64,000 bases of DNA from 34-65-8 sp964516135 (lineage in GTDB: Bacteria > Pseudomonadota > Alphaproteobacteria > Sphingomonadales > Sphingomonadaceae). A program made the position numbers and the translations under genes. The number at the start of each line of letters is the position of its first letter. Position 1 is the stretch's first letter. This document shows, one piece after another, positions 26,516 to 34,677 of the stretch. Below the pieces are notes generated by a model. The model searched no databases. It was not told where the DNA came from and saw only the letters and a program-made list of their open reading frames with translations. The DNA lies in assembly GCA_964516135.1 (NCBI GenBank), contig CAZEWN010000014.1, positions 1-64,000 on the forward strand, in the 5' to 3' direction.

Positions 26516-27433
26516 TTATTCGGCTTCGGCCACCATCGGCGCAGGTGGCGTGAGCCGAAGACGTTTCACATGCGTGTCGTCCGCTTCCAGAACCTCGAAC
26601 ATCCAGCCGCTTGGATGCTGTACTACAGCCCCGACGGGCGGAACCTGCTCCGCGAGGATGAACGTCAGCCCGCCGAGCGTATCCACTGATTCCTCAACCT
26701 CCGCCAGGCGGGGATCCACTCGCTCCGCCACGTCGTCGAGTTCCGCGCGAGCGTCGCACACCCAAGCGCCATCGCCGACTGCAACGATCATCTCCTCGGG
26801 CGTTTCGTCGTGTTCGTCTTCGATGCTTCCGACGATCTCTTCGACCAGGTCCTCGATCGTGATTACGCCGTCGGTTCCGGAAAACTCATCGACCACGATC
26901 GCCAGATGCATGCGTTTCGCCCGCATGTCGGCGAGCACGTCGAGCGCATTACGCGTTTGCGGGACATAGAGCGGCTGGCGCATCAGGGTGGTCCAGTCCG
27001 ACGGAGGTGGCGCACCTTTGGCGAGGAACGGGAACACATCCTTGATGTGGATCATGCCAATCACATGATCGAGCGTGTCGCGATATACGGGCATTCGTGA
27101 ATGCCCCTGTTCCGCGAAAACGTCGATTAGCTGGTCCCAGCCCACGGATGCCTCGACCGCGACGATCTCCGAACGCGGGATTGCCACGTCGTCGGCATCA
27201 TGTTCGCTGAAATGCAGGATGTTGCGAAGCATCTGCCGTTCGACCGACGACAAATCGCCATTGGAGGGCGGCGCGCCCTGGCCTGCGCCGTTTTCCCCCT
27301 CATGTTCGTCGATAGCCTCCTCCAGCTGCGCGCGCAGCGAGCGGTCGGCATCTCCGTCAAAGAATTTTCGGATTGCGAGCCAGAGCCCGCGGTTACTGTC
27401 CGCGTCTCCGGCGGAAGATTGGGAATCGGGCAT
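26516..27433 (-). CDS. corC: CorC-like CBS domain protein
   Basis: A 305-residue protein with two CBS domains (about 95-220) and a C-terminal CorC/HlyC transporter-associated domain. Recognisable blocks are RMPVYRDTLDHVIGMIHIKD, LAIVVDEFSGTDGVITIEDL and VDTLGGLTF. No membrane helices, like E. coli CorC (YbeX). Such proteins take part in magnesium and cobalt tolerance. It is the last gene of the phoH-ybeY-corC set, a conserved cluster also seen in E. coli. Confidence 0.93.
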   Translation of the reverse strand: MPDSQSSAGDADSNRGLWLAIRKFFDGDADRSLRAQLEEAIDEHEGENGAGQGAPPSNGDLSSVERQMLRNILHFSEHDADDVAIPRSEIVAVEASVGWDQLIDVFAEQGHSRMPVYRDTLDHVIGMIHIKDVFPFLAKGAPPPSDWTTLMRQPLYVPQTRNALDVLADMRAKRMHLAIVVDEFSGTDGVITIEDLVEEIVGSIEDEHDETPEEMIVAVGDGAWVCDARAELDDVAERVDPRLAEVEESVDTLGGLTFILAEQVPPVGAVVQHPSGWMFEVLEADDTHVKRLRLTPPAPMVAEAE

Positions 27434-27450
27434 GGCCCCTTGCGTGGCTC

Positions 27451-27939
27451 CTAGTGGTCGCGATCGCCATATGGGTCCGAGATAGCCATTTGTGCAAGCG
27501 CCTTGATCTCCATCGCCTCCATCGCATCGGCATCGGCTTCGCTTGTCTCGTGGTCATACCCGGCCAGATGGAGGAAGCCGTGGACCAGGAGGTGCGCGGC
27601 GTGGTGCATCAGCGGCATGCCCTTTTCCGCCGCCTCGCGCGCGCACGTCTGGTAGGCAAGCGCGAGGTCGCCGAGCATTTCCGGGGCGCCGTCGGGCCTC
27701 AATGCGAGCAGTTCCCCCCGGGCGAGCATGGGGAAAGACAGCACATTGGTCGGTTGGTCCTTGCCCCGCCAGTCGCGGTTTAGCGCCTGCACCTCGCCGT
27801 CGGTGGTGAACAGCACGCTGGCGGTCAGACGGGGGTTGGCAAGCTCCGGAGCGACGCCTTCCGCCGCATCCGCCGCTGCAACCACGAGGTCCGCCCATGC
27901 GTTTTCGGGCCAACCGTCGATATCGACGTCGAGATCCAT
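27451..27939 (-). CDS. ybeY: rRNA maturation endonuclease YbeY
   Basis: A 162-residue metalloprotein required for 16S rRNA 3' processing and ribosome quality control. The metal-binding pattern HLLVHGFLHLAGYDH (three histidines) is diagnostic. TNVLSFP precedes it as expected. I chose ATG 27939 (MDLDVDIDG), one base after the phoH stop; the upstream start at 27966 would overlap phoH. Located between phoH and corC as in many bacteria. Confidence 0.95.
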   Translation of the reverse strand: MDLDVDIDGWPENAWADLVVAAADAAEGVAPELANPRLTASVLFTTDGEVQALNRDWRGKDQPTNVLSFPMLARGELLALRPDGAPEMLGDLALAYQTCAREAAEKGMPLMHHAAHLLVHGFLHLAGYDHETSEADADAMEAMEIKALAQMAISDPYGDRDH

Positions 27940-27940
27940 C

Positions 27941-28975
27941 TCAGGGCTTTGCGTCCTCGCCCTCATACGCTTCTACGATCCGGCCCACGATTGGATGGCG
28001 AACCACGTCGGCGGCGGTGAAGCGGGTGACGGCAATGCCTTCGACGCCCTCCAGCCGCCCGACCGCGTCAGCCAGGCCGCTTAGCCGGTCCCCTCCGGGG
28101 ATGTCGACCTGGCGCGGGTCGCCGCACACCACCATTCGGCTGTTCTGGCCGAAGCGGGTCAGGAACATCTTCATTTGCTCGCGCGTGGTGTTTTGCGCCT
28201 CGTCGAGGATGATGAAGCTGTCGGCCAGCGTCCGCCCGCGCATGAAGGCGATCGGAGCGACCTCAATTACACCGGACGCAAGATGCCGTTCCACTTGCTC
28301 GGGCGGCATGCAATCGTAGAGCGCATCGTACAGTGGGCGCAGATAAGGATCGACTTTGTCCTTCATGTCGCCCGGCAGGAAGCCGAGTTTCTCGCCCGCC
28401 TCCACCGCCGGGCGGCTCAGGATCAGGCGCTGTACGCTGCCCGAAATGAGCTGGCTGACCGCTTGCGCCACGGCGACATAGGTCTTGCCGGTGCCCGCCG
28501 GGCCAAGCGCGAAGATCACGTCGTCGCGGGCAAGCTGGCGCATGTAGTGCGCCTGCATCACGCTGCGCGGAACAATCGTCTTGCGCCGGGTGCGGATCAT
28601 GATCGGCGGCGCATCGGGCCGCTCAGCCACGATCCCGTCAAACGTCGGCTCGTTCGACATGGCGATCATCGATTCGATCGCGCCGGCGTCGAGTTCCTGC
28701 CCCATCGCCAGACGGTCGTACATCTGCTGGAGCACGTCGCGCGCCCGCGCGACGCTATCCTCCGGCCCTTCGATCTGAAGCCGATCACCCCGCGCCGAAA
28801 TAAAGACCCCGAGGCGGTTCTCTACCTGGACCAGGTTTGCATCGAACTGCCCGAACAGCGGCACCAGCAGGCTCTGGTTGTCGAACGCCATTTCGGATCG
28901 AGCGCGGCGCACCTCCCGGTGAGGGACGGGTAGCGGCGAGAGCGGCGGATGCGCGCGAGTGGGTTTGCGTCCCAT
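27941..28975 (-). CDS. phoH: PhoH family ATPase
   Basis: A 344-residue PhoH-like protein. Walker A is GPAGTGKTYVAV, and Walker B with its RecA-like surroundings is FIILDEAQNT. Residues 40-100 form a KH-like N-terminal part (GVFISARGDRLQIEG). It is named after an E. coli phosphate-starvation gene, but homologues beside ybeY are thought to work in RNA metabolism. Start at ATG 28975 (MGRKPTRAH), which excludes an unrelated leader. Confidence 0.95.
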   Translation of the reverse strand: MGRKPTRAHPPLSPLPVPHREVRRARSEMAFDNQSLLVPLFGQFDANLVQVENRLGVFISARGDRLQIEGPEDSVARARDVLQQMYDRLAMGQELDAGAIESMIAMSNEPTFDGIVAERPDAPPIMIRTRRKTIVPRSVMQAHYMRQLARDDVIFALGPAGTGKTYVAVAQAVSQLISGSVQRLILSRPAVEAGEKLGFLPGDMKDKVDPYLRPLYDALYDCMPPEQVERHLASGVIEVAPIAFMRGRTLADSFIILDEAQNTTREQMKMFLTRFGQNSRMVVCGDPRQVDIPGGDRLSGLADAVGRLEGVEGIAVTRFTAADVVRHPIVGRIVEAYEGEDAKP

Positions 28976-29071
28976 GCAGTCCTTTCGTGTCCGATTCGGA
29001 AATTTAGGTTGCAACGACCGGGACGCAAGAAAGGCACCGCTACATCGCGGTGGATAGTCACGCGGGTGTAA

Positions 29072-30415
29072 TCAGGCTGCCACGGTCTGGCGGATAATGC
29101 CGGCGAGCGAATTGGGGCCCGCCTCGACAAGCTCGGCACTGACGATGTCGCCGATGGCGGCGTCACCCTCGAACCACACCGATTGCAGCCACGGCGATTT
29201 GCCGAGCCACTGACCGGGGCGCTTGCCGGTCCGCTCGACCAGTACCTCGCACGTCTTGCCGACCGAGGCACAATTGAAGGCGTGCTGATCGCGGTTGAGC
29301 GCCGCCTGAAGCCTTTGCAGGCGCTCGTCCATCACCTGGGGTGCGATCTGATCGTCCATTGTTGCCGCCGGGGTGCCGGGGCGGGGCGAATACTTGAAGC
29401 TGAACGCTTGTGCGTATCCGACCGCGTCGACCAGTGCGAGCGTTTCGGCGAACTCGGCCTCACTTTCTCCGGGGAAGCCGACGATGAAATCGCCCGACAG
29501 CGCGATGTCGGGCCGCGCGGCGCGAAAGCGTTCGAGCAGCCTGAGGTAGCTTTCGGCCGTATGGCTGCGGTTCATCGCCTTGAGCACCCGGTCGCTGCCT
29601 GCCTGCACCGGCAGGTGGAGGAACGGCATGAGCTTGGCGATTTCGCCGTGGGCCGCGATCAGCGCGTCATCCATGTCGGCGGGGTGGCTGGTGGTGTAGC
29701 GGATGCGCGCGAGACCGTCGATGTCGGCGAGGTCGCGGATCAGCCCGGCAAGGCCGACGGCGCGGCCCTTCGCATCCTCGCCCGACCACGCCGAGACGTT
29801 TTGCCCCAGCAGCGTGATCTCGCGCGCGCCCGCCTCCACCAGCTTACGAGCTTCGGCGATCAAATCGCTGTACGGCCGCGAGATTTCCGCTCCACGCGTG
29901 TAGGGCACGACGCAATAAGTGCAAAACTTGTCGCACCCTTCCTGCACCGTCAAGAATGTCGCGGGCGGACTCCTGCGGCGCGGAGGCAAGGCGTCGAACT
30001 TGGCGATCGGCGGCATGTCGGTGTCGGTCGCGCGCTCGCCGACCACCGCCCGGTCGAGCATTTCGGGCAGGCGGTGATAGGCCTGCGGGCCGACCACCAT
30101 GCTGACCGCCGGGGCGCGGGCCATGATCTCCTCGCCCTCGGCCTGCGCCACGCAGCCCGCGACCGCGATCAACGGCTCCTTGCCCGATGCTCGACCCGCT
30201 TTCACCAAACGGCCGATGTCGGAATAGACCTTCTCCGCCGCCTTCTCGCGGATATGGCAGGTGTTGAGAACGACGAGGTCCGCCTCTTCTCCCTCGGGCG
30301 CGGGGGCGATGCCCTGCGCGGCGAGCAACTCGGCCATGCGCTCGCCGTCATACACGTTCATCTGGCAGCCGAAGCTCTTGACCCGGTAGGTTCTGGGGTG
30401 CGCTGGGGTGGTCAT
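29072..30415 (-). CDS. miaB: tRNA-2-methylthio-N6-dimethylallyladenosine synthase MiaB
   Basis: A 447-residue radical SAM methylthiotransferase acting on A37 of certain tRNAs. The UPF0004 domain has C17, C53 and C88 for one Fe-S cluster. The radical SAM motif is C161-x3-C165-x2-C168 (GCDKFCTYC). A C-terminal TRAM domain (EVLVERTGKRPGQWLGKS) binds RNA. Located between plsC and phoH in the long minus-strand run. Confidence 0.97.
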   Translation of the reverse strand: MTTPAHPRTYRVKSFGCQMNVYDGERMAELLAAQGIAPAPEGEEADLVVLNTCHIREKAAEKVYSDIGRLVKAGRASGKEPLIAVAGCVAQAEGEEIMARAPAVSMVVGPQAYHRLPEMLDRAVVGERATDTDMPPIAKFDALPPRRRSPPATFLTVQEGCDKFCTYCVVPYTRGAEISRPYSDLIAEARKLVEAGAREITLLGQNVSAWSGEDAKGRAVGLAGLIRDLADIDGLARIRYTTSHPADMDDALIAAHGEIAKLMPFLHLPVQAGSDRVLKAMNRSHTAESYLRLLERFRAARPDIALSGDFIVGFPGESEAEFAETLALVDAVGYAQAFSFKYSPRPGTPAATMDDQIAPQVMDERLQRLQAALNRDQHAFNCASVGKTCEVLVERTGKRPGQWLGKSPWLQSVWFEGDAAIGDIVSAELVEAGPNSLAGIIRQTVAA

Positions 30416-30445
30416 GGGGCGCGCCGACTAGCGCAAACCGGCGAT

Positions 30446-31201
30446 TCAGGGAAGGGCGCGCGCTATCGCTGCCTGCGCTGCCAACGCGACGGTCTTGCGA
30501 TCGGTCAGCTCAGCGCCCGCCAGTGGTGAAAGGAAACGGATCGTCAGGCGTATCGGACGCAGGCGCGCGAGAATGCGCTTGAAGTTGTCGAGCCCATGCT
30601 CCTCGCCGACCCACGCGATATCGGGCACGTCCTCGTACGCGAGAACCACGGGCTGCACGGCCAGTCCCTCGGGGAGTGGTTCGAGCGCGGACAGCAGCGA
30701 TGATTTGAATGGTAGCAGCCCGGTCCCGTCGCTGGTGGTTCCTTCGGGGAACAGCGTCAGGCAGCCGGTCTCGGCCATCGCGTCACGGATTTGGTCGACC
30801 TGCTCGCTCACGCTGCCACGCCGGTGGCGGGCGATGAACACGGTGTCGTTCATCTCGCACAGCCACTTGAGCAGGGGGAACGCGGTCAGCCCGTCATGCG
30901 CGACGAACGCGGTGCCGCTGGCGTGAGATAGCGCCGGAATGTCGAGCCAGCTTACATGGTTCGACAGCAATAGCGCTCCCCTGGCAGGCGTGCCCTCCAA
31001 ACGCACGTGCAGGCCCGCGACCATGCCGATGCCGGCGAGGAACACGCGTGGCCACCACCGCCCTGCGCCCGTCGCGCGCCACAGCAGGTGGAGCGGGGCG
31101 CAGACAAGCAGCAATACGATCATGAGGCTCAGCCGAAAGCCGATCATCCACCAGCCGAGCGGCCCGATCCGGGGCGCGGCGATGGCCCGCGCGGGCGCCA
31201 T
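30446..31201 (-). CDS. plsC: 1-acyl-sn-glycerol-3-phosphate acyltransferase
   Basis: A 251-residue membrane acyltransferase that makes phosphatidic acid. Signature boxes are NHVSWLD (HX4D) and FPEGTTSDG, with an N-terminal membrane helix (GFRLSLMIVLLLVCAPLHLLW). The ATG at 31201 overlaps the fur stop; a TTG one codon upstream is an alternative. It follows fur and precedes miaB on the same strand. Confidence 0.93.
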   Translation of the reverse strand: MAPARAIAAPRIGPLGWWMIGFRLSLMIVLLLVCAPLHLLWRATGAGRWWPRVFLAGIGMVAGLHVRLEGTPARGALLLSNHVSWLDIPALSHASGTAFVAHDGLTAFPLLKWLCEMNDTVFIARHRRGSVSEQVDQIRDAMAETGCLTLFPEGTTSDGTGLLPFKSSLLSALEPLPEGLAVQPVVLAYEDVPDIAWVGEEHGLDNFKRILARLRPIRLTIRFLSPLAGAELTDRKTVALAAQAAIARALP

Positions 31202-31635
31202 CAAGCTGGGCTATCTCCCGAGCGGCCAAGCCGCACGCCGTAGAGTTCCATCCTGTGATCGACCAGGCGGTAGCCTAGCTTCTCGGCGATCTGCCGCTGC
31301 AAGGCCTCTAGTTCCGGATCGACAAATTCGACCACTTTGCCACTTTCGACGTCGATAAGATGGTCGTGATGCGCTTCGGGGGCGGCTTCGTAACGCGCGC
31401 GGCCATCACCGAAATCATGTCGATCAAGAATTCCGGCCTCTTCGAACAGGCGGACGGTGCGATAGACTGTCGCAATCGAGATTTTCGGATCGATCGAGGA
31501 TGCGCGCTGATGCAGCAACTCGACATCGGGGTGGTCCTCGCTCTCGGACAGGACGCGCGCTATCACCCGCCGTTGCTCGGTAATGCGGAGCCCGCGATCG
31601 GCGCACAGCTGTTCGAGATCGATCCTTTGTTGCAA
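31201..31635 (-). CDS. fur: Fur family transcriptional regulator
   Basis: A 144-residue ferric uptake regulator. The winged helix contains LRITEQRRVIARVLSES and ISIATVYRTVRLFEEAGIL; the metal site follows in APEAHHDHLIDVESGKVVEF. The CXXC zinc motifs of E. coli Fur are missing at the C-terminus, as in alphaproteobacterial Fur/Irr-like proteins. The start is an unusual TTG with a GGAG ribosome site seven bases upstream. Could be Fur or another iron or manganese regulator of the family. Confidence 0.9.
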   Translation of the reverse strand: MQQRIDLEQLCADRGLRITEQRRVIARVLSESEDHPDVELLHQRASSIDPKISIATVYRTVRLFEEAGILDRHDFGDGRARYEAAPEAHHDHLIDVESGKVVEFVDPELEALQRQIAEKLGYRLVDHRMELYGVRLGRSGDSPA

Positions 31636-31656
31636 AACGCACTCCGGTGAAATGAA

Positions 31657-31688
31657 AACGCCCCGACGTCATAGAGACGCGGGGCGTT
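31657..31688 (-). terminator. terminator hairpin after mucR
   Basis: On the minus strand AACGCCCCG (31688-31680) pairs with CGGGGCGTT (31665-31657), followed by TTCATTT. The 9-bp stem with a T-rich tail is a good intrinsic terminator for mucR. It lies only 22 bases before the fur start codon and overlaps the predicted fur promoter. Confidence 0.7.
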
Positions 31689-31696
31689 CTGCTCAA
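31668..31696 (-). promoter_or_regulatory. putative fur promoter inside the mucR terminator
   Basis: Minus strand TTGAGC (31696-31691), 17-base spacer, TATGAC (31673-31668). The predicted transcript would begin near 31661 and contain the GGAG ribosome site and the TTG start of fur. Confidence 0.4.
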
Positions 31697-31709
31697 GCGG
31701 AGCCGCTGG

Positions 31710-32150
31710 TCACCCGGCCTTTTTCCGCCGACCGCGGGTTTGCCCGGGTTTGCGGCCAAGGCCGATCTTCTTCGCCAGTTCACGCCGGGTCTCGGCATAA
31801 TTGGGCGCGACCATCGGATAATCCGCCGGCAGGTTCCAGCGCGCGCGATACTCTTCCGGGCTCATGTCGTAATTGGTCCGCAAGTAGCGTTTCAGCATCT
31901 TGAGCTTTTTACCGTCTTCCAGGCAGACGATGTAATCTGGCTTGACCGAAGAACGAACCGAAACGGCTGGCTCAAGCGGCGCTTCTTGCACCGGTGCTGC
32001 CTCGCCAAGCGAAGCCAGCGCGCCGTAAACGCTTGTAATCAATGCAGGCACGTCTGTCACGTTAACGTCATTGTTGCTGACATGTGCGGCAACAATGTCG
32101 GATGTGAGTGTGATGAGCGTTTCTTTCATATCATCGGAGGAAGCGTCCAT
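31710..32150 (-). CDS. mucR: MucR/Ros-family transcriptional regulator
   Basis: A 146-residue zinc-finger-type regulator typical of alphaproteobacteria. The core YIVCLEDGKKLKMLKRYLR is followed by MSPEEYRARWNLPADYPMV and the basic tail GRKPGQTRGRRKKAG. The single cysteine shows the degenerate, MucR-like finger rather than the C2H2 Ros type. MucR proteins bind AT-rich targets and control envelope and cell cycle genes. Preceded by a 120-base region with two direct repeats. Confidence 0.94.
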   Translation of the reverse strand: MDASSDDMKETLITLTSDIVAAHVSNNDVNVTDVPALITSVYGALASLGEAAPVQEAPLEPAVSVRSSVKPDYIVCLEDGKKLKMLKRYLRTNYDMSPEEYRARWNLPADYPMVAPNYAETRRELAKKIGLGRKPGQTRGRRKKAG

Positions 32151-32195
32151 TATCTTTTCCTTTGCAGTCTTGCATGATGGGGTAGCGCGAAAAGT

Positions 32196-32246
32196 CGATT
32201 ATTCAAGACAGGTCATGCCTTTGCACCTAGCTGTACGACTATTCAA
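32196..32246 (-). promoter_or_regulatory. two direct repeats upstream of mucR
   Basis: The sequence CGA(T/C)TATTCAA occurs at 32196-32206 and 32236-32246, 40 bases apart (about four helical turns), 46 bases upstream of mucR. Such spacing and AT-richness suit a bound dimer or multimer, for example MucR acting on itself. Confidence 0.4.
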
Positions 32247-32270
32247 CCCTCAATTACTTCAGGTACTGAA

Positions 32271-32735
32271 TCAGCCAAACGCGAGTTCGCATCCAAAGGT
32301 AATGGCGTCGAGCCGACTTCCGTCACTGAGGCGATAGTAATCGGATCGACGGCCCAGCGGGAGAAATCCGTTGGCGAGATATACGCTCACGGCAGGGTTA
32401 TTGTGGCGCATTTCGAGAAAAACCCGCCTGGCGCCGCGCCTTCGGGCATCATCCTTGCATAATTTCAGCAAGGCTGTCCCGATCCCGCGTCCACGCAGGT
32501 GCGGCATCACGGCGACCAGTAACAGCTCTTCTTCGTCCACCGCATACCGGGTAAGGATAAAGCCTGCCGCGTCCCTGTCCTTTGCAGATGGCAAACCATC
32601 GGCGCCCACCAAACGGTAATGCGTACTGGGCAAGGTCAAAAGGTCGCCGACCTGGCGGCGCGTCCACGCTTCGCCCCAGCACGGCTCGAAGGCAGCCTCC
32701 ATAACCGCCATGATTCGATCGAGATCGTCGATCAC
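32271..32735 (-). CDS. rimI: ribosomal-protein-alanine N-acetyltransferase
   Basis: A 154-residue GNAT acetyltransferase. The acetyl-CoA loop is MPHLRGRGIGTALL, followed by the conserved FLEMRHNNPAVSVYLANGFLPLGRRSDYYR, diagnostic of RimI, which acetylates the N-terminal alanine of ribosomal protein S18. The GTG start at 32735 overlaps the tsaB stop (GTGA), the common tsaB-rimI arrangement. Confidence 0.92.
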   Translation of the reverse strand: MIDDLDRIMAVMEAAFEPCWGEAWTRRQVGDLLTLPSTHYRLVGADGLPSAKDRDAAGFILTRYAVDEEELLLVAVMPHLRGRGIGTALLKLCKDDARRRGARRVFLEMRHNNPAVSVYLANGFLPLGRRSDYYRLSDGSRLDAITFGCELAFG

Positions 32736-33346
32736 CCCGGCAGCCTTGCGTCGGGAGGACGCCCGTAAATGGGCATGCAGTCGGTGGTCAGCAGCGCGGC
32801 CGGCATGGCAAGCGCATGGCGCGCGTCGGGGCCGATTTCCAACGCCTCGCCCCTTCCGCGCAGCGCGATCAACGCGCACGCTTGCGAACCCGCGACGAGA
32901 TCATGCATTGCCACGCGGGCTGCTTCGGCAGGCGGATGGGAAAGCGGCTCCCGCTCAGGCAAGCCGTCAGCGTTGAAATCCGCGGTGAACCATTCCCCGT
33001 GCCCGCCGCCCATCGCCACGCTTACCGGGACCGCGCCCCGCCGATCGCGCGCGATGGTGGCGATCAACGCGAGCGTGGGATATCCGAGCACCTGCGCGCG
33101 CCACGCGATCGCCAGCGCGCGCGCCGTGGCAATCCCGATCCGGACCCCAGTGAAGCTGCCGGGGCCGCGCGAAACAAGGATTTGTGCGGCACGGCCCTTG
33201 CCAGGCAGGGCTCCGATCATCGGGACGAGGTGTTCCGCGTGGCCGCGCCCCAGCACACGATGATCACGCGCTATCAGCGCGCCGTCACCATCAAACAGGG
33301 CAACCGAACAGGCTTCGGTCGCGCAATCTATCGCCAGGGTATCCAT
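32732..33346 (-). CDS. tsaB: tRNA threonylcarbamoyladenosine biosynthesis protein TsaB
   Basis: A 204-residue ASKHA-fold protein that supports TsaD in making the t6A37 modification of tRNA. The N-terminus MDTLAIDCATEACSVALFDG and the block VSRGPGSFTGVRIGIATARA are characteristic. Start at ATG 33346, preferred over GTG 33361. It precedes rimI in the operon. Confidence 0.95.
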   Translation of the reverse strand: MDTLAIDCATEACSVALFDGDGALIARDHRVLGRGHAEHLVPMIGALPGKGRAAQILVSRGPGSFTGVRIGIATARALAIAWRAQVLGYPTLALIATIARDRRGAVPVSVAMGGGHGEWFTADFNADGLPEREPLSHPPAEAARVAMHDLVAGSQACALIALRGRGEALEIGPDARHALAMPAALLTTDCMPIYGRPPDARLPG

Positions 33347-33387
33347 CGGCGCCGCAATCACCCCGTCAGGCGCCCTTGGTCAAGCGT

Positions 33388-33996
33388 TCAGACGATTGCG
33401 GAGAACCTGTCAAAATCGGGCCGGGGACTGCGATCGAAGATCGAGGCCGGATCGCCGTAGCCGATCGAGCAAATGAAGTTGACCTTGTGGCGCGGGTTGT
33501 CCGCGAAAAACGCCTTTTCCACGGCCTCCACGTCGAAACCCGACATCGGGCCGGTATCGAGGCCCACCGCGCGCGCCGCCATGATCAGGTAGGCACCCTG
33601 AAGCGAGGAATTGCGAAGCGCGCCTTCCTTACGGCCTTTCTCGTCGCCGTCGAACCAGCTCTTGGCGTCGGTGTGAGGAAACAGCCACGGCAGTTCTTCG
33701 TGAAAGTCGATATCGTACCCGATCAGCGCGGTGACCGGCGCCGCAGCGACCTTGTCCTTGTTGCCATCAGACACGCATTCGACCAGGCGCGCCTTCGCCT
33801 CATCCGATTTGACCCAGATCACCCGGACCGGCTGCATGTTAGCGGACGTCGGCCCCATTTTCGCCAGATCCCAGATCGCATGAAGCTGTTCGTCGCTAAC
33901 CGGCTTGTCGAGCCACCCGTTGTAGCTGCGCGCTTCATTGAAAATCTGGTCGAGCGCATCGGCGCCCAATATGCGGTCGTGGAACTGCTTGGTCAT
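33388..33996 (-). CDS. nitroreductase-family reductase (RutE/HadB type)
   Basis: A 202-residue FMN-dependent reductase. It begins MTKQFHDRILGADALDQIFN, and WLDKPVSDEQLHAIWDLAKMGPTSAN carries the FMN-contact region. RutE proteins reduce malonic semialdehyde in pyrimidine breakdown, but no other rut genes are nearby, so the substrate is uncertain. It stands between tsaB and nfuA on the same strand. Confidence 0.85.
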   Translation of the reverse strand: MTKQFHDRILGADALDQIFNEARSYNGWLDKPVSDEQLHAIWDLAKMGPTSANMQPVRVIWVKSDEAKARLVECVSDGNKDKVAAAPVTALIGYDIDFHEELPWLFPHTDAKSWFDGDEKGRKEGALRNSSLQGAYLIMAARAVGLDTGPMSGFDVEAVEKAFFADNPRHKVNFICSIGYGDPASIFDRSPRPDFDRFSAIV

Positions 33997-34021
33997 GAAA
34001 TATCCTCGTCGAAGCGGTACG

Positions 34022-34600
34022 TCAGGCTGCGCGGACTTCAACCACTTCCGGGACATAATGTTTCAGCAGCCCCTCGATGCCGTGCTTCAAGGTCGCTGTC
34101 GATGAAGGGCAGCCCGAGCACGCACCTTGCATCTGAAGGTAAACGACCCCGTCCTTGAAGCCGCGATACTGAATGTCGCCGCCATCGCCCGCCACCGCCG
34201 GGCGCACCCGGGTTTCAAGCAAGTCTTTGATCTGATCAACAATCTCGGCATTGGCCGGATCGTCCTGCACCACGAAATCGTCTTCCGCTGGCACCAAAAA
34301 TCCGCTCGCGGTGCCCGGCGCGAACAGTGGCGCTTCGGACACAAAATGGTCGAGCAGGATCGAGACGACCTGCGGCTTCAAAGCCGACCAATCGGCGCCC
34401 GGGGCGGCGGTTACGGTCACGAAATCGCCGCCAAAGAACACGCCCGTCACTTCACCGGTGTCGAAGATCGCCTGCGCCAGCGGGCTCGCCTCCGCTGCTT
34501 CCGGGCTGGCGAACTCGCGCGTTCCCGTGGGCATCACGGGCTTGCCCGGCAGGAACTTGAGGCTGGCGGGATTGGGCGTGGTTTCGGTTTCGATGAACAT
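34022..34600 (-). CDS. nfuA: NifU-family Fe-S biogenesis protein (NfuA-like)
   Basis: A 192-residue scaffold that delivers Fe-S clusters to apoproteins. The N-terminal Nfu domain reads MFIETETTPNPASLKFLPGK; the C-terminal NifU domain holds the C-x2-C motif in GACSGCPSS. Start at ATG 34600 was chosen for the conserved N-terminus. Divergent from the M16 peptidase with 77 bases between. Confidence 0.94.
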   Translation of the reverse strand: MFIETETTPNPASLKFLPGKPVMPTGTREFASPEAAEASPLAQAIFDTGEVTGVFFGGDFVTVTAAPGADWSALKPQVVSILLDHFVSEAPLFAPGTASGFLVPAEDDFVVQDDPANAEIVDQIKDLLETRVRPAVAGDGGDIQYRGFKDGVVYLQMQGACSGCPSSTATLKHGIEGLLKHYVPEVVEVRAA

Positions 34601-34677
34601 GACGTGCGATGTAGGAACGGGGCGGAGGGCGAACAAGCGAGGATTCCCTCGCCGCTATTCACTATCCCTTCATCGCC

